DNA of 17,505 nt from Actinomortierella ambigua (GCA_016098155.1 JAAAJB010000543.1:1-17505); one strand, 5' to 3'; positions 1-9,392 are shown, numbered from the stretch's first letter. Made by a program: numbers and translations. Notes: a model not told the origin generated them from the sequence alone.

Positions 1-203
1 TGATGGCCGAGGATGACATAATTTTAGCTTGGTCAATCACCATTTCCCTTCATTCACTCACGCATACCAATCCCGAGAGAGAGAGAGCGTGCAAGTGTGT
101 CTTAAAAAGCCTCTCTTCACTCGGAGTGACCATGACAGTCGGACTGTACAGGAGGCTATTGTGCGGATGAAACCAATGCTGATAGGTCGAGCAATGGTGA
201 GGG
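1..203 (+). repeat. Left arm of perfect 203-bp inverted repeat
   Basis: Bases 1-203 are the exact reverse complement of 522-724 (position x pairs with 725-x). I compared the arms block by block and saw no mismatch until 204/521. The arm starts at the first base of the window, so the true outer end may lie further left. It includes a short GA-dinucleotide run near 80-90. No transposase or coding gene is recognisable in it; the 65-codon open frame here reappears in the other arm only because the arms are copies. Confidence 0.95.
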
Positions 204-521
204 GGAGTGAGGAAGAGAAGAGTTAAGATGGTAGCAGTAATCCCTCTCGACAACATTATCCTGGCCACCTCAAAGACGCAAAGTGGCCCAGCTTCAAACC
301 TAGACTAAGCCAGACGGGAGAAAGATAAGGGGACTTGGCAATGATGATGGCCAAGAAGGAGAGCAGACAACTAGGGTGATTATAAATGTCATGATGGTCC
401 TCTGCACCAACTCCAAGAGTTATGGCTCGCAACCTGAAGAAAGAGTACTGCCACTACTAATTGCCACACCGAAAAATACTGGCCTGTGTATGCTTGCCAT
501 TCTTCCTCGCTTCAGTCTGCT
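204..521. other. Spacer (loop) of the inverted repeat
   Basis: This is a 318-bp unique sequence separating the two arms. I see no convincing ORF, splice-bounded exon or RNA gene. Just inside the arm ends a short degenerate match remains (a GAGGAAGA-like string in both orientations), which suggests the homology may once have run slightly further inward. Confidence 0.7.
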
Positions 522-724
522 CCCTCACCATTGCTCGACCTATCAGCATTGGTTTCATCCGCACAATAGCCTCCTGTACAGTCCGACTGTCATGGTCACT
601 CCGAGTGAAGAGAGGCTTTTTAAGACACACTTGCACGCTCTCTCTCTCTCGGGATTGGTATGCGTGAGTGAATGAAGGGAAATGGTGATTGACCAAGCTA
701 AAATTATGTCATCCTCGGCCATCA
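522..724 (-). repeat. Right arm of perfect 203-bp inverted repeat
   Basis: This is the reverse-complement copy of bases 1-203 with no mismatch seen. If transcribed across 1-724, the RNA would fold into a roughly 200-bp perfect hairpin with a 318-nt loop. Total identity implies a very recent duplication, gene conversion between arms, or an assembly fold-back at a contig end. No terminal motif or target-site duplication can be judged because the left outer boundary is not visible. Confidence 0.95.
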
Positions 725-1277
725 GTGGTTTCAGGGGGACGGGAAGCTTTTGCATTGCCAAGTCGCCCTCCCTCTACCTCATGCTGAAAATGTCTGGTTC
801 CCGCCTCATTGCGCCGTTTACGATAAGCTGGCCTCTTTCTGGTACCAGATGGATGCTCCTCATCGCGCTGAATGTTGTCAAACTCGCCGCATGTTCCTAG
901 CATGCCTACGAGGCGAGATACAGTTACACGCGTTGAGCCCTCACTACTCTCTTTTCCCGCGCTTTCCTTCCCGCTCCCTCCCGCCATTTCCCTTTTGTGC
1001 GTAAACGTTCTACTTGAACGCTCTGTGTAGACCGCTTTGTTGTCTAAGCGCTCTATCCTTCGTCTGCCACTGTCAGCATCGAGTCCCCTCAAGCTTTTCT
1101 TTCTGGAGAAAGAGTTGTTTTCGCTCGCACTTTTTCCTTCCACCACCACTCCTCCACCACCACTTCTCCACCACCACTCCTCCGCCATTCACCACTCCAT
1201 TCACCACTCCATTCACTTCTCCACCCTCATTCCTCCTCCATTCACTCCTCTACTCCCTATAGTCCGCCGCTCTACAG
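725..1277. other. Gene-poor CT-rich stretch
   Basis: No gene is recognised in this roughly 550-bp stretch. It is strongly pyrimidine-rich on the plus strand from about 940 onward. The open frames on both strands are low-complexity (Pro/His/Ser/Thr on plus, Gly/Ser/Arg on minus) and match no family I know. A plus-strand frame open from about 1031 to 1277 would join in phase to the exon-like segments downstream, but it has no ATG, so I do not call it coding. Confidence 0.6.
1139..1250 (+). repeat. CCACCACTCC / CCATTCAC low-complexity repeat
   Basis: These are imperfect tandem units of the type CCACCACTCCTC, followed by CACTCCATTCAC, repeated over about 110 bp. The tract is almost free of G on the plus strand. 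It is simple-sequence DNA, visible directly, with no sign of function. Confidence 0.85.
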
Positions 1278-1676
1278 GTAAATGGGTAGTGTGTGCTTGG
1301 GATGAAGAGTTGATGAGTGCTTGTTGACAGCGCGCGTACGGTTCGAGGACAATGTGTTCCTACGCCGCCTCTATCTGGGGGTGAGGTGGATTGCTGTCAG
1401 TGGCACCAATAAAGATCTAAGAAATGTAAACCGCCCGGGCACCATCTCGACGGGTCAGTTTGGGCCCAGCCTTCTTGCCGGCTGTTTCGGGGACTGACCG
1501 AGGGGGCCTTCAGTAATAGGACAGGGGGTATGAGCTCAGAGCCATCACTTGGACCAGCCTCACTACCCATTGCTTTCTGTCTCTTCTTTTTTCTTCTTCT
1601 TCTGTTTAGATGGCGACCACGGCAAGTCAAAGGCTAGCCAAGTCGAGTCAAAGCCAAGCACGAGCCGTGGCTTAAG
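1278..1676 (+). repeat. Tandem duplication copy A (intron-like module plus small exon-like segment)
   Basis: This is the first of two related direct repeats. It opens with a 5'-splice-like GTAAATGGG directly after CTACAG and runs to a strong pyrimidine tract ending TGTTTAG at 1609. A 67-bp exon-like piece (1610-1676) follows, ending AAG before the next GTAAATGGG. The head (1278-1375) and tail (about 1468-1609) match copy B closely, while the middle has diverged. Before the acceptor lies a CTCAC branch-like motif where copy B has CTAAC. Confidence 0.8.
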
Positions 1677-2060
1677 GTAAATGGGTAGTTTGTGCTTGGG
1701 ATGAAGGGAGAGTGAATGCTTGTGAAGAGCGTGCGTAGGTTCGTGGACAATGTGTGCCTACGCCGCCTCTATCTGAAGGTAGGGTGGGGGTGCCTTCCTT
1801 GAGTAAATGACACACCTGCACCCCTACCCGCTCGCCAGGTCGTGTGGACATCGAGTTTGCTGGTGGTGTGCAGACCTTTGTCCCTCCCTGGTGGAGCCTT
1901 CTTGCCGGCTGTCTCGGGGTCGGACTTACCCGAGGGGGCCTCGAGTAATAGGACAGGGGGTATCAGCTCAGAGCCACGCTCTCGGACCAGCCTAACTACC
2001 CATTGCTTTCTGTTTTTTTCTTTTTTTCTTCTTTTGTTTAGATGCGAGCATGGGAAGATC
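1677..2060 (+). repeat. Tandem duplication copy B (intron-like module)
   Basis: This is the second direct repeat. GTAAATGGG at 1677 runs to a T-rich tract ending TTTAG at 2041, followed by ATGCGAGC, which parallels the ATGGCGACC after copy A. A CTAAC branch-point-like motif lies about 45 bp before the acceptor. The shared head and tail are roughly four-fifths identical by eye, and the centres are unrelated or rearranged. The repeat boundary at the right is approximate. Confidence 0.8.
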
Positions 2061-2084
2061 CTTTGTAGCTGACCTTTCCTTTGA

Positions 2085-2090
2085 AATAAA
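2085..2090 (+). terminator. AATAAA polyadenylation-type signal
   Basis: A canonical AATAAA followed by a T-run (TTTTTTTT) lies just downstream of the last exon-like piece on the plus strand. It would fit the 3' end of the candidate small transcript, but the hexamer alone is common by chance. Confidence 0.3.
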
Positions 2091-2536
2091 CAATTTTTTT
2101 CGAGCTCACTGTTTGATATTTTCGATACGAAAAAAAGTGCCATGGCCTTCGCTAAAGAGGATACAACACATCACCTTAGAGTTGGGGTTTCCTCTGATAG
2201 CTACTGCAACCTTCAAAAAAAAACATTGTTGAAGTAGCTTTAAACCCCTTCCCCTTTGACCAGCTCATTCTGGGCACTTTTTGCCCCTGCCATTCTCCGA
2301 ATAAAGCTCACAAGACACCAGCCGTTATCTGCTTCTTCTACGTCTCAAGACACAGACACCATTGTCCATGAACAAATTATATCACGCGAGGACGCCAACG
2401 TGCAAAAGGTAAGGAGGCAGGGGAAGAGATTTTTTTTTTTTACACTTGGACATGCTTCCCTTTACTTTTTTTTTTCTGTGGGTTTGCAATTCGAATTGGG
2501 GGCAGCCCCCCTCCTCCATCCCACCACTCTCCGCTC
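2091..2536. other. Intergenic stretch, includes transhydrogenase 3' flank
   Basis: No recognised gene lies here. On the minus strand it must contain the 3' untranslated region of the transhydrogenase gene, although I see no minus-strand AATAAA. On the plus strand, 2264-2408 is bounded by a pyrimidine tract plus CAG and by AAG followed by GTAAGG, and it is open in one frame, so it resembles an exon. It matches no family I know. Homopolymer runs of T occur at about 2431-2441 and 2466-2476. Confidence 0.5.
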
Positions 2537-4595
2537 CTAATAGTTCACCATGGCATCCTCAAAGATCTTGGTTAGAGCCTGCTCGCCCGTGGCCAGCGGG
2601 GCGAGCTTTGTGACGCGGTGCTGGGGCAAAGTGCCCTTGACCAAGGCCGGGATATCGTCCGCCGAGTAGCCGAGAGCCTTTAAACCATCGGGCACGCCCA
2701 ACTCTTGCAAGAAATGGGTGATCTGGTCAGCAAGCAAGTGGCCTGCTGAAGAGGAGGAAGTAGAGGACGTGATGTCAGCCCCAAAGATCTCGGCGGCCTT
2801 GAGGTGACGATCGGGACAGGCGGGGGCCGTGTAGCGGAAGACGGCCGGAGCGGTGACGGCGACGGAGATGCCGTGCGGGACGATCTTGTGGCCCACGTTG
2901 TATTCGGGGTGTTTGTAGGACTTGTTCAATCCGCTGATAGCTAATGGGGAGGGGGGGGGTTTGTTTTGTTTGTTAACTCTTTTTCTTTTAGCATCTTCGA
3001 TCTGGTAAGAGTGACACGGCTCGAGGGGGACAAAACGTAGTAGTCGCAATACAGAAAATGCCAAACTCCCCTCACCCTCCCAAAGAAAAAAGAAAAGAAA
3101 AAAAAAACCTACGGTAACTCATGCCATGGCACAGATGCACACCCGCATTGCCAAACCCAACACCAGCCGCCGCCGCGGCCAGACACATCTGGGTATTCGC
3201 CTCCATATCGTCCGGGTCATCGGCGCTCCGCTTCAGGTACTTGACGGTCGTGCGGAGGGCCTCGAGCGACCAGACGTCCGAGATCGGGTTCGAGCCTTGA
3301 TAAGCGGGGCGTTCGGCGGGTGTTCTCGGTCGAGGCACGCGTTCATGGTAGGGTAAGGCCGTGTAGCTCTCGAGGGCGTGGCACAACACATCCAGACCGG
3401 ACGCGATCTTGACCTGGCGAGGCATCGTCCGCGTGTTGAGCGGATCGATCAGGCCCAGCGTTGGCCGGAGCATGCGCGACGCGATCCCCGTCTTGACGTG
3501 CAGAGGCTCGTAGTCGAAGATGGCCGTGCCGGTCGTTTCACTGCCTGTGCCGGCGGTCGTGGGAACTATTTTTTTTTGGTTTGTTTTTTGTTTTTGCATA
3601 GGTGGGGTGTGAGGGCGTGATATGTGTTGGGTGGGAAGGGGAGGAAAGAGTCAGTACACTGGAAAGTGTATCATGCACGACGCCGCCGCCTATGGTCGCG
3701 AGGGGAGGCGTTTGACATTTTTTTCCTCTGTTCTTTCCTGTACGCGGTTTGAAAATGGCTCAATAAAGAAAAAAGATACTTTGAGGCGTGCATAGGTAGG
3801 GTCTAGTAAGGAAAATCGAATGACTACCATGGAAATATTTTTCCCACGTCCCTCCCTTTGTGTCCATGGAAACAACAATCCAACCGCCACCAGAACATCA
3901 AAAAAAGGAAAGCAAGGGTAAGGTAAGGTAGAAGAGAGAAAGAATGAGAGAGGGGGAGAGCGAGACACTTAACTGGCAATCAGCGGCGACAGCGTCTTGT
4001 CCACCACGCTACCCTTGCCGATCGGCGCATTCACAAACTCCAACAGGTCCCTGTCCGGGTAATTGGCATACAGGTTCGCGGCCTTGGCCGTGTCCATCAC
4101 CGACCCACCACCGACGGCCAGGTACACATCCGGCCGATGTTCCTTGGCAAACGCAATCGCGTCGGCCCAGCTCTTGTCCGTCGGCTCTGCGCGAGTGCGG
4201 TCATAAACGACATGCTCCACGCCGTTGCGTCTCAGCGAGTCGACGACCGTGGCCATGACTGGCAAACGCGCCAGATTCGCATCCGTCAGAACCATGACCC
4301 GTCGGGCCTTCATCTGCGCAAGATCCATACCGACCTCTTGCGTCACCCCTACCCCGAACCGCATCGTCGATGTCGCCATCTCAAACGCATACTCGCGCTC
4401 CATGTTGGACGCCGCCGCCGTCGACGCTTGGTATCTGCTACTGCTATGCTGCTGTGGTTTCAACAAGGATGATGGCGAATGCGGAGGGTGGGGCATCCCC
4501 CCGTGCGCGGGGCACGTGCACGACCGGTTCAGCAGTGCCATCAACGACTGCACCGTGGCCTTTTTGGAAGGCGCCGCTCGCAAGGCAATGGACAT
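2537..4595 (-). CDS. Hydroxyacid-oxoacid transhydrogenase, mitochondrial (iron-type alcohol dehydrogenase family)
   Basis: Equivalent of animal ADHFE1/HOT, which couples oxidation of 4-hydroxybutyrate to succinate semialdehyde with reduction of 2-oxoglutarate to 2-hydroxyglutarate (family knowledge). Exons are 4595-3974, 3565-3113 and 2940-2537; introns are 408 and 172 bp, with GTTAAG and GTAGGT donors. Product 492 aa, near the roughly 470 aa of animal HOT. Residues 1-60 are basic, Ser/Ala-rich and without acidic residues, fitting a mitochondrial presequence. The core has the nucleotide-binding Gly-Gly-Gly-Ser at 162-165 and the family signature Pro-Thr-Thr-Ala-Gly-Thr-Gly-Ser from 209. Likely metal ligands are Asp266, His270, His354 and His381, by analogy with FucO-type enzymes. 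Both splice joins restore conserved segments (LIA-I-PTTAG and SY-P-ISGL), supporting the exon model. The start is the first in-frame ATG after a TATA-like box. It lies downstream of, and in tandem with, the Gyp7 gene. Function confident; gene structure manual. Confidence 0.93.
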
Positions 4596-4700
4596 TGTGG
4601 AATGAAGGAATGTAACCCAAGAGAGATGGGTATGGAGAAAAAAAAAAAGAGTGGGGGTGTTTGTGTGTGTGCGTGCAGGAGGTGGGGGAGAAGTTTCCCC

Positions 4701-4711
4701 CTTTTTATATA
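4701..4711 (-). promoter_or_regulatory. TATA-like box of the transhydrogenase gene
   Basis: Read on the minus strand this is TATATAAAAAG, about 106-116 bp upstream of the ATG at 4595. A start site about 30 bp downstream would give a leader of roughly 75-85 nt. A poly-A run (minus poly-T, 4728-4740) lies just upstream. Motif seen directly; promoter role inferred. Confidence 0.45.
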
Positions 4712-4782
4712 CAATGCTAAAAAAATGTGAGAAAAAAAAAGGACACTGAGAATGCCTTTGACAACTTGCCACGGACCTTGCA

Positions 4783-4790
4783 CCAATTGG
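4783..4790. promoter_or_regulatory. CCAATTGG, palindromic CCAAT box
   Basis: A CCAAT motif readable on both strands lies about 75 bp upstream of the TATA-like box of the transhydrogenase gene, a usual spacing for CCAAT (HAP/NF-Y) sites. Another CCAAT core lies at about 4890. The 356-bp gap 4596-4951 holds nothing else I recognise apart from the 3' flank of the Gyp7 gene. Confidence 0.3.
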
Positions 4791-4951
4791 CGTCTCACAA
4801 AGTGAACATGGGTTGCAAATTGCCCCTTCGTGTCACGTTTCAATCAGCCAACGGTTTTCCACTTTCTAACAAAACGGTTGAACTTTAAGCCAATGTTTTT
4901 GTTGTTCGTTGGCGTTGTTGTTCTCTAGAAGAAATATGTGGAGAGAGTATG

Positions 4952-7900
4952 CTATGGTTCGTCGGCGCACTCTACCAGTGGTGGCCCTGTCAAGAGGTCC
5001 TTAATCGACTGGGGCAGCTCCTTGACTCGACTCGTCGTGGACGATGAAGATGCCACGGCCTTGCCCGATGCCGCCTCGCTCTGCACCTTGTCGGCAATGC
5101 ACTCCAGACGGCGGTACATGACCTCTGCGTTCTGCAGGGTCTCTTCGAGGTCAATGGACATGGACAGGTCATTCACATACTTGAGAATCTCATCAAACCC
5201 TTCCAGATGATCCATCATTGCATCCCGGTGCTTGTCCAGGATCGCCATGGCCACAAACAACTGGAACTGGGTCGACAAATGGTCCGAGAACAAGACTTCC
5301 CACAACCGCATAATGTCCACCCATTCAAACTCGCGCTTGAACCAGATCAACAGCCATCGGAAACAGCAAAACAGATTCAGCGCATCGCACTTCTCTAGGT
5401 GCTTGTACAGTTTGGGGTCCAAGATCTGGATCATCGTCCGCAATGTCTCCAGCTGGCTCTGCATACCGACTTGATCCTTGTAAAAGTTTCGCTTCGTCTT
5501 CTCCATCAGGCCTACAAACGCCCAGAATCCCATCACCTCGTCGCCCATCACCGCAAAGACTGGCGCAAGCAAGTCGGACATGCCCTGCACATAGCCCTCC
5601 AGGTGAATCGCCCGAGGATCCTCTTCATCTTCTTCCTTCTTTGTCTTTTGCTTTTGTTTGTCGCCCGTTCCGTTTGCTTGTTGTCCCTCCTCGCGCTGCT
5701 CCATCTCTTCCTTTGCTTCCTCCTCTGCTTCCTCCTCAACTTGATCCTTCGTCAGCTCGCGGATCGCCACTGGCTTTGCGGCCCAGATATTGTACGTGAG
5801 CAGGATATCCTTCAGCAGCTCCAAGTTCTCATTCGACCCGGCGCCCGTGAAATCGCCCGATGGGTTGGGCAGGGTCTCCGAGGCAAAGAACGAGATCGTC
5901 CGGTCCGTCCGATGCACATCCTTCTCAATCCGCAGCTTTTGCTCTTGGAAGCCCTCAGACTCTTGCACCTCTGGATGCTCAAACCACTCGCTCTTCAATC
6001 GGAAGTACTCTTCGGCCTTTGCAGCTCGGATCGCGACTCGTTCGGCCTCGGTCGAATCCCAGGGGTAGATCCCCAAAAAGAACTTCCAAACTTCGATCCG
6101 GATATCATGATCCACCCCGCCTCGGAACACTCGTTCCCGGATCTTGCTCTCCGATTCGTTTAACCGCCCATCCTCGTCCATCAACGAGAACCAGTCCATC
6201 GGCGTCAATGGCCCCGTCCGTGTATGCTGGATGTTGCACCCCTCCATCTGCAGATCCAGCACATTGAACGCCCCCAGAGGTCCTTCTTCGTCCTCGATAT
6301 CACTGATGCGACGATGACCCGCATGATGATGGTGATGATGAGAAGACGACGATCCTCCTCCTCCACTTGCCCCGAGGCGATCCATCTCTCGCTGTTCCCG
6401 TCGCTCCCGATCGCTCTGATCCGCAACCACAGCTGCCCACTTTGCGAGATACACACGTGCCGAGTCATAGTCCTCCATCATCTTCCTCGCAGCCTCCGAC
6501 TCGGCGATCCGCTGCTGGACATGGGGTGGCAAGATGGTCTTGGTCAGCGGGTGGTCCAGCAGGTTCGTGGCCGTCTCGCGCGAGAACCGCGCCACTTGCG
6601 AGAACCGCTCCAGAATGTTCCACCGCATCTCCTTCACCGTGCTCATCAACGGGTCCATGTGCTGCTCAAACGGCATCGGCGTTCGTGACCGCTGGTGTGG
6701 TGATGTGCCTGCTGTCGATGCTGTTGCCGTTGTGGCTGTTGCTGTCGCAATGGCGGTGCCGCTGCTGGAACTGACCGTGACTGGTGATAGCCGTGGTAGA
6801 CTCGAAGACGCCGCTCCCTGCTGCTGCTGCTGCTGCTGCTGCGGGAGAAGCTGTCCTCGCTCTTCATTAGCACTCGTCTCGCCACTGCTACCATCGTGGT
6901 TCGAAATGGAGCGCCGGCGGCGCATGCCCTCGCGTGTGATGGCACCTGTGGCCGTTGCAAAGGCGGTGTTGGGTATGCTTGGGCTCTGCGTGCCTAGCGA
7001 AGCCATGTTGTTGGTATTTGCTCCTCCTTCCACCTCTTCGTGGTCCAGTCGTGGGTAGAGTCGTTGTTGGTCTTGCTGGTCTTGATCCATTGTCGAAACG
7101 TCACCTCTCCTCGTACCAAGCGAATGATGAGGCAACGGGCTCGGCGGTGGGGTGCCACAACCATGATTGACCTTGTCAGCATGCGAGGCATTGACGAGGT
7201 ACACGCCTGGCTCAATGGCGCTCCCGACAATGTCCACCAGACCTTCCATGGTGTCGACGAGTTCTTGGCCACCCCAGGTAGGTGGACCCGCCGGTGTTGC
7301 TTGCTGTTGTTGCTGTGATGGTGGGTGCTTATGCGTAGAGTGCTCGTCCAGGAACATGAATGCGGGCAAGGACGCGCCACCCGTGAGGTTCACGATGATG
7401 GACCCGAAGCGATCACGCATCCGGGGAGGGTAGACGAGGATCGAGTAGATCTGATCGATCGGGACCGATACCGCATAGTCGGACGGCTGGAACGACCGGC
7501 GGTTTTTGGTGAGTGGCGGTGGGGAACGAGGTGGTGGGATGAACGATGTCACTAAAAAAAGAGGAGTGGAGGAGAAACGCTCAGTATTCTCTCTCTTTTT
7601 TTTTTTGGAATCAGGTGAAGCTTCTTCTTCAAAGAACATCGAAAAATATGCCTTTTTGAGACATGACCACCTCCTTGGGTAAGCACTTAAAAAAAGAAAA
7701 AACTTACTTTCATGATCACCTTGGCTGGAGATATCCACGTATGCCTCCTCATCGAAATCGGGTATCATTGCCTCAGGTGTCCATGAGAGCAAATATTCCT
7801 TGTTCGTCTATTTGGTGGGGTAGGTGAGTGACAAGAACAGCATTGTAAGAACGTGTCCAGGGAGAAAGAGACCGGGAGACAGACGGGAGAGGGAAGAAGG

Positions 7901-8316
7901 TGGTACTATTTTTGATCTTTGTGCCAAGAGTGACATAAAAGACAGGAATCTCTTGGCGTGTTGGGGAGAGGGGGGAGAGACAAGATGTTGTTTTGTGTAG
8001 CAGTAAAAGACAATGAGTGACACTTACGCTTTCCGTCAGGGTAAGGAAGCCAGGGATGTCCCCCCGATTGTCCATCGAGGTGGCCACATAGACCTTGGGC
8101 CGCGCGAAGAGAAGCGTGGGTTGCTGGGATGGAGATTGATGCATCTATGATCAGGAGTGATAGCATAGTGACAAGAGGGTTGGTTAACAAAAAGAAAAAA
8201 AGTGCAGCCCAGGCAGGGTCAGGGTGCAAAAGCCTAGGAATGGTAAAATGGTGCCGCAAGATATATACCTCGAGCTCCTCCATCTGAGCGACCAGCGAGT
8301 CGTCTTCGAAGGACAT
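4952..8316 (-). CDS. Gyp7/TBC1D15-type Rab GTPase-activating protein
   Basis: TBC-domain protein that accelerates GTP hydrolysis by Rab GTPases (Ypt7/Rab7 for yeast Gyp7) at the vacuole or late endosome, by family knowledge. Exons are 8316-8269, 8144-8028, 7807-7708 and 7551-4952; introns of 124, 220 and 156 bp; 954 aa. The N-terminal 150-180 residues match the Gyp7 Rab-binding region (VYV...IPGFL near residue 40; LLSW-PE; a YAVSVP stretch; a segment ending SLPAFMF). A long low-complexity middle follows (poly-Gln, Ala/Thr repeats, a six-His run). The TBC domain spans about 565-905 and keeps both catalytic fingers: I630-x2-D633-x2-R636 and Y742-V-Q744. A Glu/Lys-rich insert of about 40 residues separates them. 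The start is the first ATG of the short first exon, which splices in phase. Intron positions in the N-terminal part rest on frame and splice consensus only. Divergent from the synthetase gene. Confidence 0.92.
6819..6841 (-). repeat. CAG microsatellite coding for poly-Gln in the Gyp7 gene
   Basis: An almost pure CTG run on the plus strand reads as eight consecutive Gln codons (CAG) in the minus-strand gene, in the disordered middle of the Rab GAP. A second low-complexity run at about 6312-6342 gives six His plus flanking Ser/Gly. Both are expected to vary in length between strains. Confidence 0.85.
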
Positions 8317-8484
8317 AGTTGTACTGTGGGTGAAAGTTCTTGGTGATATCGAGGTAGTTTAGAGGTGTTGAGTGTGGTTGTTCTTTCTTTCTGTTCTGTT
8401 CCTTTCTCTGTTCCTTATGGTGAGTGTGAGAAGAGAGTAAAAAAAAAAAAAAGTAAGAGGGAGGGTGGTGGGTATTTGCTATAT

Positions 8485-8523
8485 AAAGGAAAGAAAAGAA
8501 AGAAAAGAAAGAAAAGAGGGAAG
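8485..8523 (+). repeat. Purine tract with GAAA units
   Basis: This is 39 consecutive purines made of AAAGAAAAG-type units, about 170-205 bp upstream of the Gyp7 ATG. On the minus (coding) strand it is a pure pyrimidine tract, a common element in fungal promoters. Confidence 0.85.
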
Positions 8524-9358
8524 TAAGGATGGATGGTTGGATGGAAGAAAGAGAGTGGTTGCAGCAGCAAGAAAGAAAAAAGGACGTCAGCAAGAGTCGA
8601 CAGAATTCACTTTTTGATGGAGGAATGGGGTGAGTTTTACGCCAAGTAGAAGGAGCTGTGTCTGTCTCTCTATCCTTGCCAAGACCTCTCTTCCTTACCC
8701 TTTGAGGTCATTTGCGGTCACGAGACTTCAATGAGGCCTCAGAGACGCCACTTTTGGTTCGCTGCCCTGTTGGTGGCGACAATGATGTTGTTCACCTCGA
8801 GGTTGGTTGGTTATGAAAGGATGTTGCTACATTGATATTCCTTCAGGGCAATCACGATAAATCACTCTGTGCATATCATATTCTCACCCTCTGCAACGCA
8901 CGAGGTGATTACATGGCACAAGGAGAGTGGGCGGGGTAGAGGTGGTGGTGGTGGAATCAGAGGGGGTGTGATAGTGATAACACAGGGGATGTGTGTGGCT
9001 GAGTGCCATTTGTTGACGCGATCCCCTTTGGTCAAAGGTGCAACCACTGAGTGTGTCCCTTTGCTCTGCTCCCGCCTCTCCCTTCTCTCCTCCCCCTCTC
9101 TCTCTACCCTCTTCGGATTGCTCAACATTCCCCTACTTTCCACCAACCACGCCATCAGTCACCGGGGGTATGCATACAATTCCTCAGAGAATTAGACACA
9201 TTATGAGAGAGGAGAGAGAGTGTGTGTGTATGTGTGTGAAAAAGGGAAATACAATTTAGGTGTTGAGTCCTTCATGGTCACTTTCTGCGGATTGACCATT
9301 TGTTTGTTCATTCTCTCTCTTTTGCATTTGCTCTCCTCAGCCCTGAGAGAGTGTGTTT

Positions 9359-9392
9359 CCTCTCTCTCTCTCTCTCTTTTGCTCTCTCTCTT
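9359..9392 (+). repeat. CT-dinucleotide tract upstream of CysRS
   Basis: Two CT runs are separated by TTTTG, 50-80 bp before the first CysRS ATG. Pyrimidine tracts in this position are typical of core promoters of highly expressed filamentous-fungal genes (general knowledge), so this may help set the transcription start. Confidence 0.7.

Larger units (their letters stand above)
1610..2090 (+). other. Candidate small spliced transcript (two mini-exons plus AATAAA)
   Basis: Taking the duplicated modules as introns leaves exon-like pieces at 1610-1676 and from 2042, then an AATAAA at 2085-2090. Joining ...TTAAG to ATGCG keeps one frame open through both pieces. It contains Asp-His-Gly-Lys in the first and Cys-Glu-His-Gly-Lys in the second, and ends at a TGA about 30 nt into the second. 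The pieces are duplicates of each other (GCGACCACGGCAAG against GCGAGCATGGGAAG). There is no ATG in that frame upstream, so it may be a decayed gene, a noncoding RNA or chance. Confidence 0.3.

Noticed and set aside
29..696. Near-identical 65- and 79-codon frames on opposite strands
   Set aside because: They are identical only because the underlying DNA is an inverted repeat; the peptide has no recognisable features.
709..1188. 159-codon minus-strand frame upstream of the duplicated modules
   Set aside because: It is low-complexity (Gly, Ser, Arg, Glu), opposite simple CT repeats, overlaps the end of the inverted-repeat arm and matches no family I know.
1313..1494. Possible box C/D snoRNA in intron-like copy A (TTGATGA ... 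CTGA)
   Set aside because: The boxes are too far apart (about 180 nt), box C is imperfect, there is no terminal stem, and copy B lacks both boxes.
5399..6163. 254-codon plus-strand frame inside the Gyp7 gene
   Set aside because: It is a shadow of the TBC-coding exon, Leu/Arg/Pro-rich with no recognisable domain.
8480..8489. TATATAAAGG as the Gyp7 TATA box
   Set aside because: The consensus reads on the plus strand, away from the minus-strand Gyp7 gene; the minus reading is poor. It may be chance.
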